Below are positions 17,052 to 25,503 of a stretch of 64,000 nt of DNA, piece by piece. The stretch covers positions 868,001-932,000 of the forward strand of contig NZ_NISY01000001.1 in assembly GCF_007595705.1 (NCBI RefSeq), given 5' to 3'. Positions within the stretch are counted from its first letter, which is position 1; every line of letters starts with the position of its first letter. The position numbers and the translations under genes are program-made. Source of the stretch: Streptomyces sp. SAJ15 (GTDB taxonomy: Bacteria > Actinomycetota > Actinomycetes > Streptomycetales > Streptomycetaceae). The notes beneath the pieces are model-generated. The model saw nothing but the letters and a program-made list of their open reading frames with translations. It was not told where the DNA came from and did no database searches.

Positions 17052-17564
17052 TCACAGCCTGAACACGACCCCGCGCCATGCCCACCCACTGCCGAGCACC
17101 GCGTCCCGCAGGGGGTCCTTCATCTCCGCGGTGTCGAAGCGGAACACCTCCGACATCCCCAGGCGGCCGTCGGCCCCCCGCTCGATCGTCCAGTCCCGGG
17201 AAACCGTGTTCACCTGCCCGCGGGAGTGCTCACGGGGCGGCGCCACCCTGGGCGTATCCCCGAACCACGTGACCTCCAACTGCTCGTCCATGGCACGGAC
17301 CTCGTGGTCCGCCGGCACCAGACGCATACGGGTCTTGATGGTCCGGCTCAGCTGGGTCCTGGCGAAGAAGGTGCGCCAGGCAGGGTCCCGAATCCGCAAC
17401 TCGGCCACCAGGTCGGCACCCTCACCAGGCGTGCCGTTACGCACGACGTACGGCACGTCCGGCCCGTTGAGCCCGAGCAGCGCCACCCGGACTTCCTCGG
17501 CCGAAAGGGGTGCGACACCGTCGCCGGGACGCTTGGTGCCGGTCAGTCTGTCGAAAAGGCCCAT
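17052..17564 (-). CDS. Conserved-looking hypothetical protein
   Basis: 170 residues from ATG at 17564 (MGLFDRLTGTKRPGDG). The protein is soluble and has no signal or membrane segment. The composition is well balanced, with Trp, Tyr, Phe and Met spread along the chain, as in a real protein. The N-terminal MGLFDRL motif occurs in many short Streptomyces proteins with an amphipathic start. I do not recognise a domain. It converges on the halogenase across a shared terminator. Confidence 0.7.
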   Translation of the reverse strand: MGLFDRLTGTKRPGDGVAPLSAEEVRVALLGLNGPDVPYVVRNGTPGEGADLVAELRIRDPAWRTFFARTQLSRTIKTRMRLVPADHEVRAMDEQLEVTWFGDTPRVAPPREHSRGQVNTVSRDWTIERGADGRLGMSEVFRFDTAEMKDPLRDAVLGSGWAWRGVVFRL

Positions 17565-17672
17565 CGGGCCAATCTACGATCCGTGGCTCAAGCGGGATCA
17601 GTCGGCGGCGGTCGTACCGGTCAGATCAAGGCTGTCGAGGGGCACCAACGGCTGGAGACAGACGCTGGGGGT

Positions 17673-17695
17673 GCGGTACCTCGCTGCGGTACCGC
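17673..17695. promoter_or_regulatory. Inverted repeat upstream of the zinc-ribbon/kinase pair
   Basis: GCGGTACC at 17673-17680 and its exact complement GGTACCGC at 17688-17695 are separated by 7 bp. The dyad ends 7 bp before the proposed TTG start of the small zinc-ribbon ORF. It could be an operator or an RNA hairpin that covers the ribosome-binding site. Confidence 0.5.
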
Positions 17696-17701
17696 AGGCC
17701 C

Positions 17702-17830
17702 TTGAGGCTCGGACGATGCGCGTTCTGTGCGATTTGCCCGTTCTTCGGGCATGTGCGATACCAGGAGAAGGAGCTTTTCTGTGATCGCTGCGGAACCCTG
17801 CTGGCCATCCTGGAAGAGGAAGCGCCATGA
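17702..17830 (+). CDS. Small zinc-ribbon-like protein coupled to the kinase gene
   Basis: A 42-residue ORF from TTG at 17702, ending LLAILEEEAP. It holds CAFC, then ICPFFGHVRY, then CDRCG. The two CxxC knuckles are spaced as in a zinc ribbon. Its TGA overlaps the kinase ATG (ATGA), a typical sign of translational coupling. The frame stays open upstream to an ATG at 17510, but the extra residues are Arg/Ser-rich and overlap the opposite-strand gene, so a short form is preferred. The start is uncertain and no clear ribosome-binding site is present. It may bind or regulate the kinase. Confidence 0.5.
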   Translation: MRLGRCAFCAICPFFGHVRYQEKELFCDRCGTLLAILEEEAP

Positions 17831-20085
17831 CAGGAGCGGGCGAGGCCGCTGGGCGCGTGATCGCCGGGCGCTACCGGCTCTTGCGTCAGCTCGGGGCCGG
17901 AGGCATGGGGCGCGTGTGGCTCGCCCACGACCAGGAACTGGCGTGCGAGGTCGCCCTCAAAGGGATCAATCTGCCGCCGGGCATCCCGGAGTCCGAGGTG
18001 AGCAGCCGGATCGCCCGGGCCCGCGGCGAGGCCCGCCACGCCGCACGACTGCGCGACCATCCCCACGTCGTCACCGTGCACGACATCGTGGAGGAGCGCG
18101 GCCTGCCGTGGATCGTCATGGCGTTCGTTCCCGGCGCGAGCGACCTGGAGGCGGTGGTGCGCGCCCACGGGCCGCTGCCGCCCCCCGAGGTCGCGCGGAT
18201 CGGGCTGGCGGTCCTGGACGCCCTGCTGGAGGGCCACCGGCTCGGCGTCCTGCACCGGGACGTCAAACCGTCCAACATCCTCCTGACCCGCTCCAGCCCG
18301 CAGCCCGGGCATCGCCCTGAGTGCGGCCGGGTGTTGCTGACCGACTACGGCATCGCGCTGGAACTGAGCTCCGGTGAGCCGCGCCTGACCAGCACCGCGG
18401 GGATCGTCGGGACCCCGCCCTACATGGCCCCGGAACGAGCCCGCGGCGAGGAGCCCACCCCCACCTCCGACCTGTTCGCGCTCGGCGCCACCCTGTACTT
18501 CGCGGTGGAGGGGACCGGCCCCTTCGACCGCGGCTCCGATTACGCCACGCTGACCGCCCTGCTCTTCGAAGACCCCACGCCGCCGCAGCGGGCAGCGGAC
18601 CTGACCTCGGTACTCCTCGGGCTGCTGGCCAAGGACCCCGCCCGGCGGATGGACGGCGCCGAGGTCGCACGGCTGCTCACTCCCATCGCCGCCGAGCCCC
18701 ACCCTCCCAGCGCACGGAACCAGACTCTCCCGGCACGGCCGCCACCGGAGCCACGGCCCCCCACCCCGGAACCAACACGCACCCAATTCCCGACCCCATC
18801 ACCCGAGCCACCACCCCGGCCCCCGGCACCAACAACCCAAGTACCGACCCCACCGCGCGAACCGACCCGACTGACTGAGCCGGCGCCGCCGCCCGAGCCG
18901 ACCCCGCCGACCGAGCTGACCCCGCTGACTGAGCCGGCGCTGTCGCCCGAGCCCGCGCGGCCGCCCGAGCCGGAGGAACCGGCTGGCCGGGCCCCGGAAC
19001 TGCCGCGAGCGGGCGGCGCGAGCCGGCTGTCGCGAGGCCCGTCGAGGCTCTGGCGCCGGCGGGTCGGGCTCATTGCGGGGGCGGTACTCGCGCTGCTGGT
19101 CGTGGTGGGCGGCATCATCTACGCGACCCAGCCCGGCTCGCCGAGTCCCGAGCCCGCTGGCACCGCACCCACCCCTACCGCCGCACCCACCACTGGTTTG
19201 CCCACTGCACCGACCTCCGTGTCCTCGATCGGGGTCGGCTCCGGCCCCGGTGGGGTGGCGGTGTCCCCGGACGGGCGCCGGGTCTACGTGGCCAACTACG
19301 ACTCGAGCTCGGTGTCGGTGATCGACACGGCCACCGACCGCACCGTGGGCGATCCCATCCCCGTCGGCGACTTGCCGATAGGTTTGGCGGTCTCCCCGGA
19401 CGGACGCCGGGCCTACGTGGCCAACTACGGCCCGGACTCGGTGTCGGTGATCGACACCGCCACCGACCGCACCGTGGGTGCCCCCATCCCCGTCGGCACG
19501 GATCCGGCGGAGGTGGCGGTGTCCCCGGACGGGCGCCGGGTCTACGTGACCAACAGCATCTCCCGCTCGGTGTCGGTGATCGACACCGCCACGAACCGCA
19601 CCCCCCTTGGAGACAAGCCGGACGGGGTGGCGGTCTCCCCCGACGGGCGCCGGGCCTACGTGACCACCAGTTTCTCGGTGTCGGTGATCGACACCGCCAC
19701 CAACCGCACCGTGGGCGACCCCATCCCCCTAGACGAGGTGGTGAACGGGGTGGCGGTGTCCCCGGACGGGCGCCGGCTCTACGTGACCAACGACTACGCG
19801 AGCTCGGTGTCGGTGATCGACACCGCCACCAACCGCACCGTGGGCGACCTCATCCCCGTAGGCGCTCAGCCGGGAGGTGTGGCGGTCTCCCCGGACGGGC
19901 GCCGGGTCTACGTGGCCAACTACACCTCGGACTCGGTCTCGGTGATCGACACCGCCACCGACCGCACCGTGGGCGACCCCATTCCTGTCGGCGAGGCGGC
20001 GGACAGGGTGGCGGTGTCCCCGGACGGACGCCGGGTCTACGTGACCAACTTCGCCTCGAACTCGGTGTCGGTGATCACGTTCTAG
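17827..20085 (+). CDS. Membrane Ser/Thr protein kinase with extracellular seven-blade YVTN propeller
   Basis: 752 residues. A PknB-type kinase domain (about 14-285) has the glycine loop LGAGGMGRVWLA, Lys45 in VALKGI, HRDVKPSN (143-150) and MAPERARG. The metal-binding triad is DYG (173-175) instead of DFG. A Pro/Glu/Thr linker of about 110 residues follows, then one transmembrane helix (about 412-433, LIAGAVLALLVVVGGIIYA). The rest is a predicted outward-facing beta-propeller of seven VAVSPDGRRxYVxN...SVSVIDTAT blades (about 465-752). Blade 3 lacks roughly eight residues in its closing strand. A ligand or cell-wall sensing role is inferred from this architecture. Translation is coupled to the preceding small zinc-ribbon ORF. 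Confidence 0.92.
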   Translation: MTGAGEAAGRVIAGRYRLLRQLGAGGMGRVWLAHDQELACEVALKGINLPPGIPESEVSSRIARARGEARHAARLRDHPHVVTVHDIVEERGLPWIVMAFVPGASDLEAVVRAHGPLPPPEVARIGLAVLDALLEGHRLGVLHRDVKPSNILLTRSSPQPGHRPECGRVLLTDYGIALELSSGEPRLTSTAGIVGTPPYMAPERARGEEPTPTSDLFALGATLYFAVEGTGPFDRGSDYATLTALLFEDPTPPQRAADLTSVLLGLLAKDPARRMDGAEVARLLTPIAAEPHPPSARNQTLPARPPPEPRPPTPEPTRTQFPTPSPEPPPRPPAPTTQVPTPPREPTRLTEPAPPPEPTPPTELTPLTEPALSPEPARPPEPEEPAGRAPELPRAGGASRLSRGPSRLWRRRVGLIAGAVLALLVVVGGIIYATQPGSPSPEPAGTAPTPTAAPTTGLPTAPTSVSSIGVGSGPGGVAVSPDGRRVYVANYDSSSVSVIDTATDRTVGDPIPVGDLPIGLAVSPDGRRAYVANYGPDSVSVIDTATDRTVGAPIPVGTDPAEVAVSPDGRRVYVTNSISRSVSVIDTATNRTPLGDKPDGVAVSPDGRRAYVTTSFSVSVIDTATNRTVGDPIPLDEVVNGVAVSPDGRRLYVTNDYASSVSVIDTATNRTVGDLIPVGAQPGGVAVSPDGRRVYVANYTSDSVSVIDTATDRTVGDPIPVGEAADRVAVSPDGRRVYVTNFASNSVSVITF

Positions 20086-20452
20086 AGCTCCGAACAGCAG
20101 AAGTGACCCGCCCCCGAGCCCCTGCGACCTGCGGCCAGGCAATCGATCAGTGCTGTGGCAGCGGGGTGCCGGCGATTTCCGTAGCTCCCCGGGCTGGGGC
20201 CGGACATGATCAGGGGCCTTCGGCCGGCTCGCGACGACGACAGGGGCTCAAGAACCGAGCCGAGGAAGATACCCGTCCGGTCCCGCTGCCGCCCCGCGAC
20301 CCCGCGAGCACCTGGGCGGCTTCGCGTGCACAGGCCCTTACAGGCTGCACGACTGACCACCCCACGAGAGCGCATGGCCTAGAGCCGATATCGCCGGCAC
20401 ATGAGTACGACAACTCACGCGATGCCCTCGCAGAACCAGGTTGGCTGGTGCC
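20086..20452. other. Spacer after the kinase gene
   Basis: A 367-bp stretch with short ORFs in several frames but none with coding character. The composition is a little less GC-rich than the kinase gene. No clear terminator or promoter was seen. It probably marks the edge of the mobile-element zone. Confidence 0.4.
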
Positions 20453-20812
20453 ATGACCGACACCACATCGCACACCCCGCACCGGGGCGCGTGGATCGCC
20501 CCGCTACTCTCCACGCTGCTCACGCTTCCTGCGGCTCTCCTCAGCTCAATGGGCGTCGCATTTGCCGGGATGTCATGCGATGTAGGAACCAGTGCCGAGA
20601 TCAGGCAGTGCAATGCGAGTGCTTTCAACGCTGGCAAGGTGTTCTTCTACGGTCTCCTACTTCCTCTGGGACTGCTCCTCAGCAGTTGGTGCTTGCCGTG
20701 GCAGCAGCGCCATCGCAGCATCCGCAGTGCCCTTGCGTTGCTTACGCCCTTCTCCGTGATCGTCCTTTACCTAGTCTTCGATTCCCTGGTCGACTGGCCT
20801 CCGTCGCCATGA
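20453..20812 (+). CDS. Small membrane protein of unknown function
   Basis: 119 residues from ATG at 20453. Three hydrophobic stretches are visible: WIAPLLSTLLTLPAALLSSMG, FFYGLLLPLGLLLSSW and ALLTPFSVIVLYLVFDSLV. A short loop with a Cys pair (MSCDVGTSAEIRQCN) lies between the first two and could form an extracytoplasmic disulfide. A TTG 12 bases upstream is an alternative start. No family is recognised. Neighbours are a kinase on the left and a decayed mobile-element regulator on the right. Confidence 0.55.
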   Translation: MTDTTSHTPHRGAWIAPLLSTLLTLPAALLSSMGVAFAGMSCDVGTSAEIRQCNASAFNAGKVFFYGLLLPLGLLLSSWCLPWQQRHRSIRSALALLTPFSVIVLYLVFDSLVDWPPSP

Positions 20813-20869
20813 GCCGTATCCAGTGGATCACGAAAGCCTGTGGCACATCACGGCTCCCCTGGGCTTCGC

Positions 20870-21405
20870 CCCCGATGGCCGCCAGGTGCTCACGGACCTG
20901 AGCTGCTCGCCAAGGTCGAGCGCGTCCAACGCCACGCGGCAAGCCTTCGGTGAGGGCGAACTCGCAGGCTGGGTGTCGCCAGTACGGGCAGTGCTCGGGC
21001 CTCCATGGCGGGGAACTGGGCCATGAGCGCCGACGTCGCCACCCCGGCGATGCCCTTGCGCGCGGCCCGGGCAAGGTCGCCGCCTCGGTGAGGTGGCCCC
21101 AGGAACATGGCCTGATGGTTCGTCGCGGACAGGATGCTCCCGGCCAGCCGACGATCGTCGCCATCTAGGGCCAGCCGCAGGGCTTGGAGGAAGTAGCTTT
21201 GGGCCAAGCCGTTTTGGTAGGCGTCCTACGACATCCAGCCTGTCAGCAGCGTGGACTCCGCGACCGTGGAGAAGAGTACGTGCCCCACGGCCTCCGTGTA
21301 CTGGCCGGTGGCCAGGGGCGCGACATCGTGGCTGAGGTACTGCACCGCTCAATGGCGGGCGTGCTCGCCACCGAAGCGGTCATCGAGCTCAGCGAATTGA
21401 CCTTC
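20870..21405 (-). pseudogene. Decayed TPR-type regulator, paralogue of the 25504-26664 gene
   Basis: The DNA matches the intact regulator gene at 25504-26664 over most of this interval on the same strand, including GCGCGTCCAACGCCACGCGG near 20927. An internal block of about 250 bp is missing: the sequence jumps from GCGGCAAGCC to GGTGAGGGCGA. About 35 bp are lost near the 3' end. Further indels and an in-frame stop break the frame, leaving only fragments. Both ends of the gene are absent. It is clearly dead and marks an older relative of the element at 22-27 kb. Confidence 0.8.
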
Positions 21406-21516
21406 CCCTGACGGCTGCCGACTGCCACTGGGTGAGGGAGACCTCAGCTCCCTCTCCTGGCATCCGAAGTACCTCAACGCGGTTGTCGTCGTACGCGTGG
21501 CAAGAGGTTGCGTGAA

Positions 21517-21918
21517 GTGCCAGAATCCTCCCACCGCAAGATCCAAGGGGGGAAATTGCAAGATCGGCGCGATGTCATCCTGCGTATGCTGGAAGAAGGC
21601 AACTGGATCATGTCAGTGGACATGGGATGGCTCCTGCATCACTACGAGCCTGCATGGAATCGCTTGAGCAGGGATCGCGCTGGAGAAATCAGCGCCTGGC
21701 TCCAGAAGCACGAACTCGAGCATCTCCCGTCGCCGCTGCCCGCTCGAAGGTCGGAGCAAGTGATGCTCTACAAGCCGAAGTCGCCGATCGGGGCCTACAT
21801 CAATGCGGCCCGGCTGGAAGGGCCCTTCGAGAGGCATCCGGGCGCCGCTGCTGAGTTCCTGGGAAGGCTCGCCCAGGACCTGGGCTGGCAGAGTGGTGAA
21901 GCGGAGCACGGTCTGTAA
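21517..21918 (+). CDS. Hypothetical protein in element remnant
   Basis: 133 residues from GTG at 21517, with AAGAGG 9 bases upstream. A TTG at 21508 is the alternative. The sequence is charged and soluble (RRDVILRMLEEGNWIMSVDMGWLLHHYEPAWNRLSRD), rich in Trp and His, and looks like a genuine globular helical protein. Gene composition is less extreme than the flanking core genes. I do not recognise a family. It lies between the dead regulator copy and the outer tRNA-Arg repeat, so it is probably cargo of the older element. Confidence 0.55.
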   Translation: MPESSHRKIQGGKLQDRRDVILRMLEEGNWIMSVDMGWLLHHYEPAWNRLSRDRAGEISAWLQKHELEHLPSPLPARRSEQVMLYKPKSPIGAYINAARLEGPFERHPGAAAEFLGRLAQDLGWQSGEAEHGL

Positions 21919-22078
21919 GTGGGGGTCGGGTGCCCCCGCGCAGTCCTCTGGGTGGCTGCTTGGGGGCCAAGTCCATTTCGCTGCTCTGACCTGCGGAAAC
22001 ACGCTGATCTCTCCGCCACGAATACGCCACGACCACTGACATACGGCCGCTCACGGTGGCATCCGGCTGCACATACAC

Positions 22079-22119
22079 AAAGACCCCGCCTCAGCGTCTT
22101 GGCTGGTGGCGGGGTCTTT
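22079..22119. terminator. Hairpin next to the partial tRNA copy
   Basis: AAAGACCCCGCC (22079-22090) pairs with GGCGGGGTCTTT (22108-22119). The same hairpin follows the intact tRNA-Arg at 27239-27278, so it was duplicated with the tRNA end. It has U-rich flanks on both strands, consistent with bidirectional termination. Confidence 0.8.
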
Positions 22120-22131
22120 CGGTACTTCGGT

Positions 22132-22176
22132 GAAGTGCCCCCGGCAGGATTCGAACCTGCGCACACGGCTCCGGAG
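22132..22176 (-). repeat. Attachment-site copy of the tRNA-Arg 3' half
   Basis: These 45 bp are identical to 27293-27337, the 3' half of the intact tRNA-Arg(CCG) from the anticodon loop to the discriminator base plus 4 bp. It contains the T-arm GGTTCGAATCC on the minus strand but no 5' half. Homology with the other end extends about 140 bp further left, with mismatches, through the hairpin and a CATACGGCCG segment. This is the classic footprint of integration into a tRNA gene. Confidence 0.88.
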
Positions 22177-22312
22177 CCCATCGGAGATCGCCAGCGCAGG
22201 TAGCCCCTGACCTGGAGGCGGCCAGGCCGATCCACTTCCCAACGCAAGATCATTACGTCGTGATTACGTGGGTCTCTGTCGGAGTGGCTTCGGCGAGCGA
22301 TAGCGTCGGCGC

Positions 22313-23239
22313 ATGATCTCGGGTGATGGAGGGTCCCCGAACGGGGCTACGAAGTTCACAGGGAGTAGCGCGAGTGCCGTTCTCCAAGAGGCATGTCGAA
22401 CGGCGGGCCTGGACCCCGCGGGCGCTGAGCTGCTCAGGCTCGGCTCCAATGCCGTCTACCGGCTCGCCTCCATCTCCGCGGTCGTCCGCATCGCCCGTGA
22501 ACCCGGCAGCCTGGGGGAGATGACCCGGGCCGTGCGGGTCGCTCGCTGGCTGGAGACGGAGGACTTTCCCGCGACACGGGTGCTGCCGCGGGTGCGCCAG
22601 CCGCTTGAGGCCGGAGGCAGGGTCGTCACCTTCTGGGAGAGCGCTCAGGATGACGAGGAGTACGCGAGGCTGGATGAGCTCGCGGACCTGCTGCGGCGGC
22701 TGCACTGGCTGGAAGAGCCAGAGTCGCTGGGCCTGCCGTACTTCGATCCGTTCGCCCGGCTGGACGCCGGCCTGAGGGCCCTCGACGGGGTCGGCAAGGA
22801 CGACCGGACCTTCCTGGAGGAGCGGGCTGGCGAGCTCCACAAGGCGTACGACGGCCTGGACTTCGTGCTGCCCTTCGGCATGATCCACGGGGACGCGAAC
22901 ATTGGCAACGTGATCCGCCACCGCGCTGGTCAAGCGATCCTGGTCGACCTGGACGGCTTCGCCCTGGCGCCGCGGGAGTGGGATCTCGTCCTCACCGCGA
23001 TCTACTACGAGCGCTTCGGCTGGCACACGCGGGCCGAGTACGAGTCGTTCGTCTACCACTACGGGTTCGACCTGATGAACTGGCCGGGATACCCGGTCCT
23101 TGCCGACGTCCGCGAGCTCATGATGGTCGTGTGGCTCGGCCACCAGGTCACCACGAGTACCGAGGCGGCCGAAGAGTTCACGCGGCGGGTGAACGCTCTC
23201 AGGACGGGCGCCAGCCGACGAGACTGGCGCCCCTTCTAA
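22313..23239 (+). CDS. Phosphotransferase of the aminoglycoside phosphotransferase (APH) superfamily
   Basis: A 308-residue APH/choline-kinase-like enzyme. The Brenner motif is IHGDANIGNV, with the catalytic Asp (about residue 191), and the metal-binding motif is ILVDLDGFALAPREWDL. The N-lobe is recognisable (LGSNAVYRL, VVRIAR). The start is ATG at 22313; a GTG at 22325 would be shorter. The substrate is not predictable from sequence, since this family covers antibiotics, sugars and small alcohols. It is the first gene inside the tRNA-flanked island, so a resistance or detoxification cargo role is plausible. Confidence 0.82.
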   Translation: MISGDGGSPNGATKFTGSSASAVLQEACRTAGLDPAGAELLRLGSNAVYRLASISAVVRIAREPGSLGEMTRAVRVARWLETEDFPATRVLPRVRQPLEAGGRVVTFWESAQDDEEYARLDELADLLRRLHWLEEPESLGLPYFDPFARLDAGLRALDGVGKDDRTFLEERAGELHKAYDGLDFVLPFGMIHGDANIGNVIRHRAGQAILVDLDGFALAPREWDLVLTAIYYERFGWHTRAEYESFVYHYGFDLMNWPGYPVLADVRELMMVVWLGHQVTTSTEAAEEFTRRVNALRTGASRRDWRPF

Positions 23240-23588
23240 CCTCGCGCTTTCACGGGCTGCGCCGTCCGGCAGTGATCAAATAAGCGAAAAGTGCCTCTGA
23301 TCAGCGAGAATGAGGATTGTCTAGGTCCTTGTTCCCGCGCACGTCGGAGGCACTTCCCAGGTGATTCCTCGCCGTTCCCTGCTCGTCTTAGTGCGCTTGT
23401 GCGGCGGCGTTGAGCGCCGCCGTCGGAGTTCGGCGGGCGGCCCTCGTACAAGACTCTGAAGGGGTGATCGTACCGATCGCCGCCCCAATGCTTCGACCAG
23501 AAGGCCTAATCCCCCTTGGCGCTTCTGGCATGGAACGCCGAGAGTGGCATCGTGCTTCCGGATCCTACGTTAGAAGACAGGAGGATTG
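23240..23588. mobile_element. Spacer with an insertion-sequence-like inverted repeat remnant
   Basis: AAGTGCCTC at 23289-23297 has its complement GAGGCACTT at 23347-23355. The arms extend to about 12 bp with one mismatch. The pattern resembles the end region of some actinomycete insertion sequences, but no transposase ORF follows, so I treat it as a remnant. CAGGAGG at 23578-23584 belongs to the next gene. Confidence 0.4.
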
Positions 23589-24488
23589 GTGAACGATAAA
23601 CTCGATGAGACTAATGAGGGTGAGCGCGCGGATGAATTCCAAGAATCAGGCCAATCGATCTCTGAGCAAGAAAATCCCCCTACCGCAAATGAGCAAGAAA
23701 AGCATACCGCCACCAGCGCCGAGGTATGGCTGAAAGTCGTTGGGTGGACCGGCGGAATTACAGTCCTCCTGATCTTTTTCTCCCTTGGGCGCGATAAGGA
23801 AGACTCCAAGGCGCCTCCATGGGCGTGGCAGATCGTATTGGGTCTGGCTGCAGTCGCAGTCGCTGCAGGTTTCATCACAACAATCATGGCGATTAGGCGC
23901 CGTGAACGTGAACGGCAGCAAGAGATTAAGAGGCTTGATACAGCCGCCGACCTGTTGCGGGAGCGAGTTGAATTGCCAAGCCTGATTAACTTTAATCGCG
24001 TATTGCTGGAGCAATACCATGAAATTGCAACCAGGCAGGCGAACAAATCATTTCGAGCGGCCTTGACTGCTATGAGTATCGGGCTGGGTGTAATTGTGGC
24101 GACGTTTGTTGCATCGTTCGCCAGGGACTCGAGCGCCGATCGATTCTTCCTCGGCTCCCTGGCTGCTGTAAGTGCAGCTTTGACGGGGTATCTAAGCAAG
24201 ACTTACCTTGATGTTTATGATCGTTCAATTAGGCAGCTAAATCAGTATTTCAATCAGCCCGTTCTGAACAACTACTTTCTCACCGCTGAGCGTGTAACTG
24301 GCAAACTAAGCGATGAACATAAAGAAAAGTTGTTGATGCGTATCGCGACAGATATTTTGACAACGGGCACGCGCATGCATGAAATCTTTGATATTGAAGA
24401 TGAGGGCAAGAGGGGTTTCCTGGGCAGGGCTAAACGTGGGCGAAGACAGGCAAAAGAGGCTCACGAGCAAGGAAGTGGGGCCAGCTGA
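23589..24488 (+). CDS. Two-helix membrane protein, possibly TRADD-N-associated membrane domain
   Basis: 299 residues from GTG at 23589, with CAGGAGG 4 bases upstream. The first ~45 residues are acidic and disordered. Helix pairs follow: VVGWTGGITVLLIFFSLG and WQIVLGLAAVAVAAGFITTIMAI, then a cytosolic coiled segment with LPSLINFNRVLLEQYHEIATRQANKSFR. Two more helices are MSIGLGVIVATFVASFA and FFLGSLAAVSAALTGYLSKTY. The part after residue 110 recalls the 2-TM domain reported beside TRADD-N modules in bacterial conflict systems. I hold that match from memory only. The gene looks clearly less GC-rich than the flanking genes and uses codons such as AAT and ATT freely, so recent transfer is likely. 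Confidence 0.68.
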   Translation: MNDKLDETNEGERADEFQESGQSISEQENPPTANEQEKHTATSAEVWLKVVGWTGGITVLLIFFSLGRDKEDSKAPPWAWQIVLGLAAVAVAAGFITTIMAIRRRERERQQEIKRLDTAADLLRERVELPSLINFNRVLLEQYHEIATRQANKSFRAALTAMSIGLGVIVATFVASFARDSSADRFFLGSLAAVSAALTGYLSKTYLDVYDRSIRQLNQYFNQPVLNNYFLTAERVTGKLSDEHKEKLLMRIATDILTTGTRMHEIFDIEDEGKRGFLGRAKRGRRQAKEAHEQGSGAS

Positions 24489-24813
24489 ATGACGCTGCGG
24501 CGATAATTGGGTGCGACCGACGCCGCTCGTTAGGGGCGAGGGGCGGAGATCCGGCGCAGCTTTACCTGGCTGATCGGAAGGCTGGCCAGGTGTCACCGCG
24601 CACGTGAGCTCGGCGGAGTGTCGATGGGCGGCTGGTTCTGTCAGGCTTGTGAACCTGCCCGGAGGTGTCAGATTTGAGGTCTTGATCTTCGAGGCTCGCG
24701 CCAAAGCAGCTGCCTAAAGTCGTGGAGCCGACCGCCCCGGCTGCGGCGTACGTCTTCTCCGACCTTCCAGTGGACTAATGCGTGGCGACTCCAGTGTCCA
24801 TTGTTATGGGCGA
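24489..24813. other. Convergent spacer inside the island
   Basis: 325 bp between two convergent island genes. No gene, clear hairpin or repeat was seen. The base composition is mixed, with GC-rich and AT-richer patches, suggesting joined fragments. Confidence 0.4.
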
Positions 24814-25410
24814 CTAAGGCATCCTGTATGCCCAATCGGCTTCCTCGCTTAAGAGGAATTCGTACCCAAGGTCGTTTGCGGCTTGCTGCAACTCTCGTCT
24901 AAGCAGGGTCCGCTTGTCTTTGAGTTCTTCATGGGCCTCCGTCAGGCGTCTTTCCGCATCAGAGCTCCAACGCATCCAGGGCAAAGTGCCATCTGTAATC
25001 CTCCTCCATGGCAGGCTGCCGTTTCGCCCCCGCGCTTCCTCGAGCTTTCTGTGTGCCGACTTCAGTGAATGTACATAATCAAAGTATCTTGAGGCGACGT
25101 TGGGGTACTCACGTCCAACGCTCTGTGCAATATCCGTGTACACGGAAGCGTGCACAAATGCAGTTTGTGACATGTGTCTGGCTAAGCTGGAGTCGGTATG
25201 CATGAGATAGAACTCATGTACTTCTTCCCGTGTCGAATCGCGCAGGATGACGAGGCGGTCAAATAGAACGTCGCGCTTCCTTTTCTCTCTCTGTTCGGCT
25301 TCTGCTTCTCTTTCATGCTTCTTCGTGATTCGTGCAGTAATGGCAGGTGCCAGCATGGTGGCGCCTGACCCGAGCAGGGCGCAAATGAGCCCCAAAATTA
25401 CCTCGCCCAT
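24814..25410 (-). CDS. Membrane-anchored coiled-coil hypothetical protein
   Basis: 198 residues from ATG at 25410 (MGEVILGLICALLGSGATM). GGGGGAAGG lies immediately upstream. An upstream start at 25455 would add 15 residues. One N-terminal membrane helix is followed by a basic stop-transfer (ARITKKHEREAEAEQREKRKRD). A long charged helical region carries ILRDSTREEVHEFYLM and RRLTEAHEELKDKRTLLRRELQQ. It looks less GC-rich than the core genes. No family recognised. It is convergent with the other island membrane protein and may act with it. Confidence 0.62.
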   Translation of the reverse strand: MGEVILGLICALLGSGATMLAPAITARITKKHEREAEAEQREKRKRDVLFDRLVILRDSTREEVHEFYLMHTDSSLARHMSQTAFVHASVYTDIAQSVGREYPNVASRYFDYVHSLKSAHRKLEEARGRNGSLPWRRITDGTLPWMRWSSDAERRLTEAHEELKDKRTLLRRELQQAANDLGYEFLLSEEADWAYRMP

Positions 25411-25503
25411 ACCTTCCCCCGAGCCCGGTTCTCGAACGATGGCAGTCTGCCGCAAGTAAATACCCGGCTGTATATTTTCGAAACGAGACAGAGAGGCGAG
25501 ATT

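Noticed and set aside
22132..22200. A second tRNA gene
   Set aside because: Only the 3' half (T-arm and acceptor strand) is present. The D-arm and 5' acceptor strand are missing, so it is an attachment-site copy.
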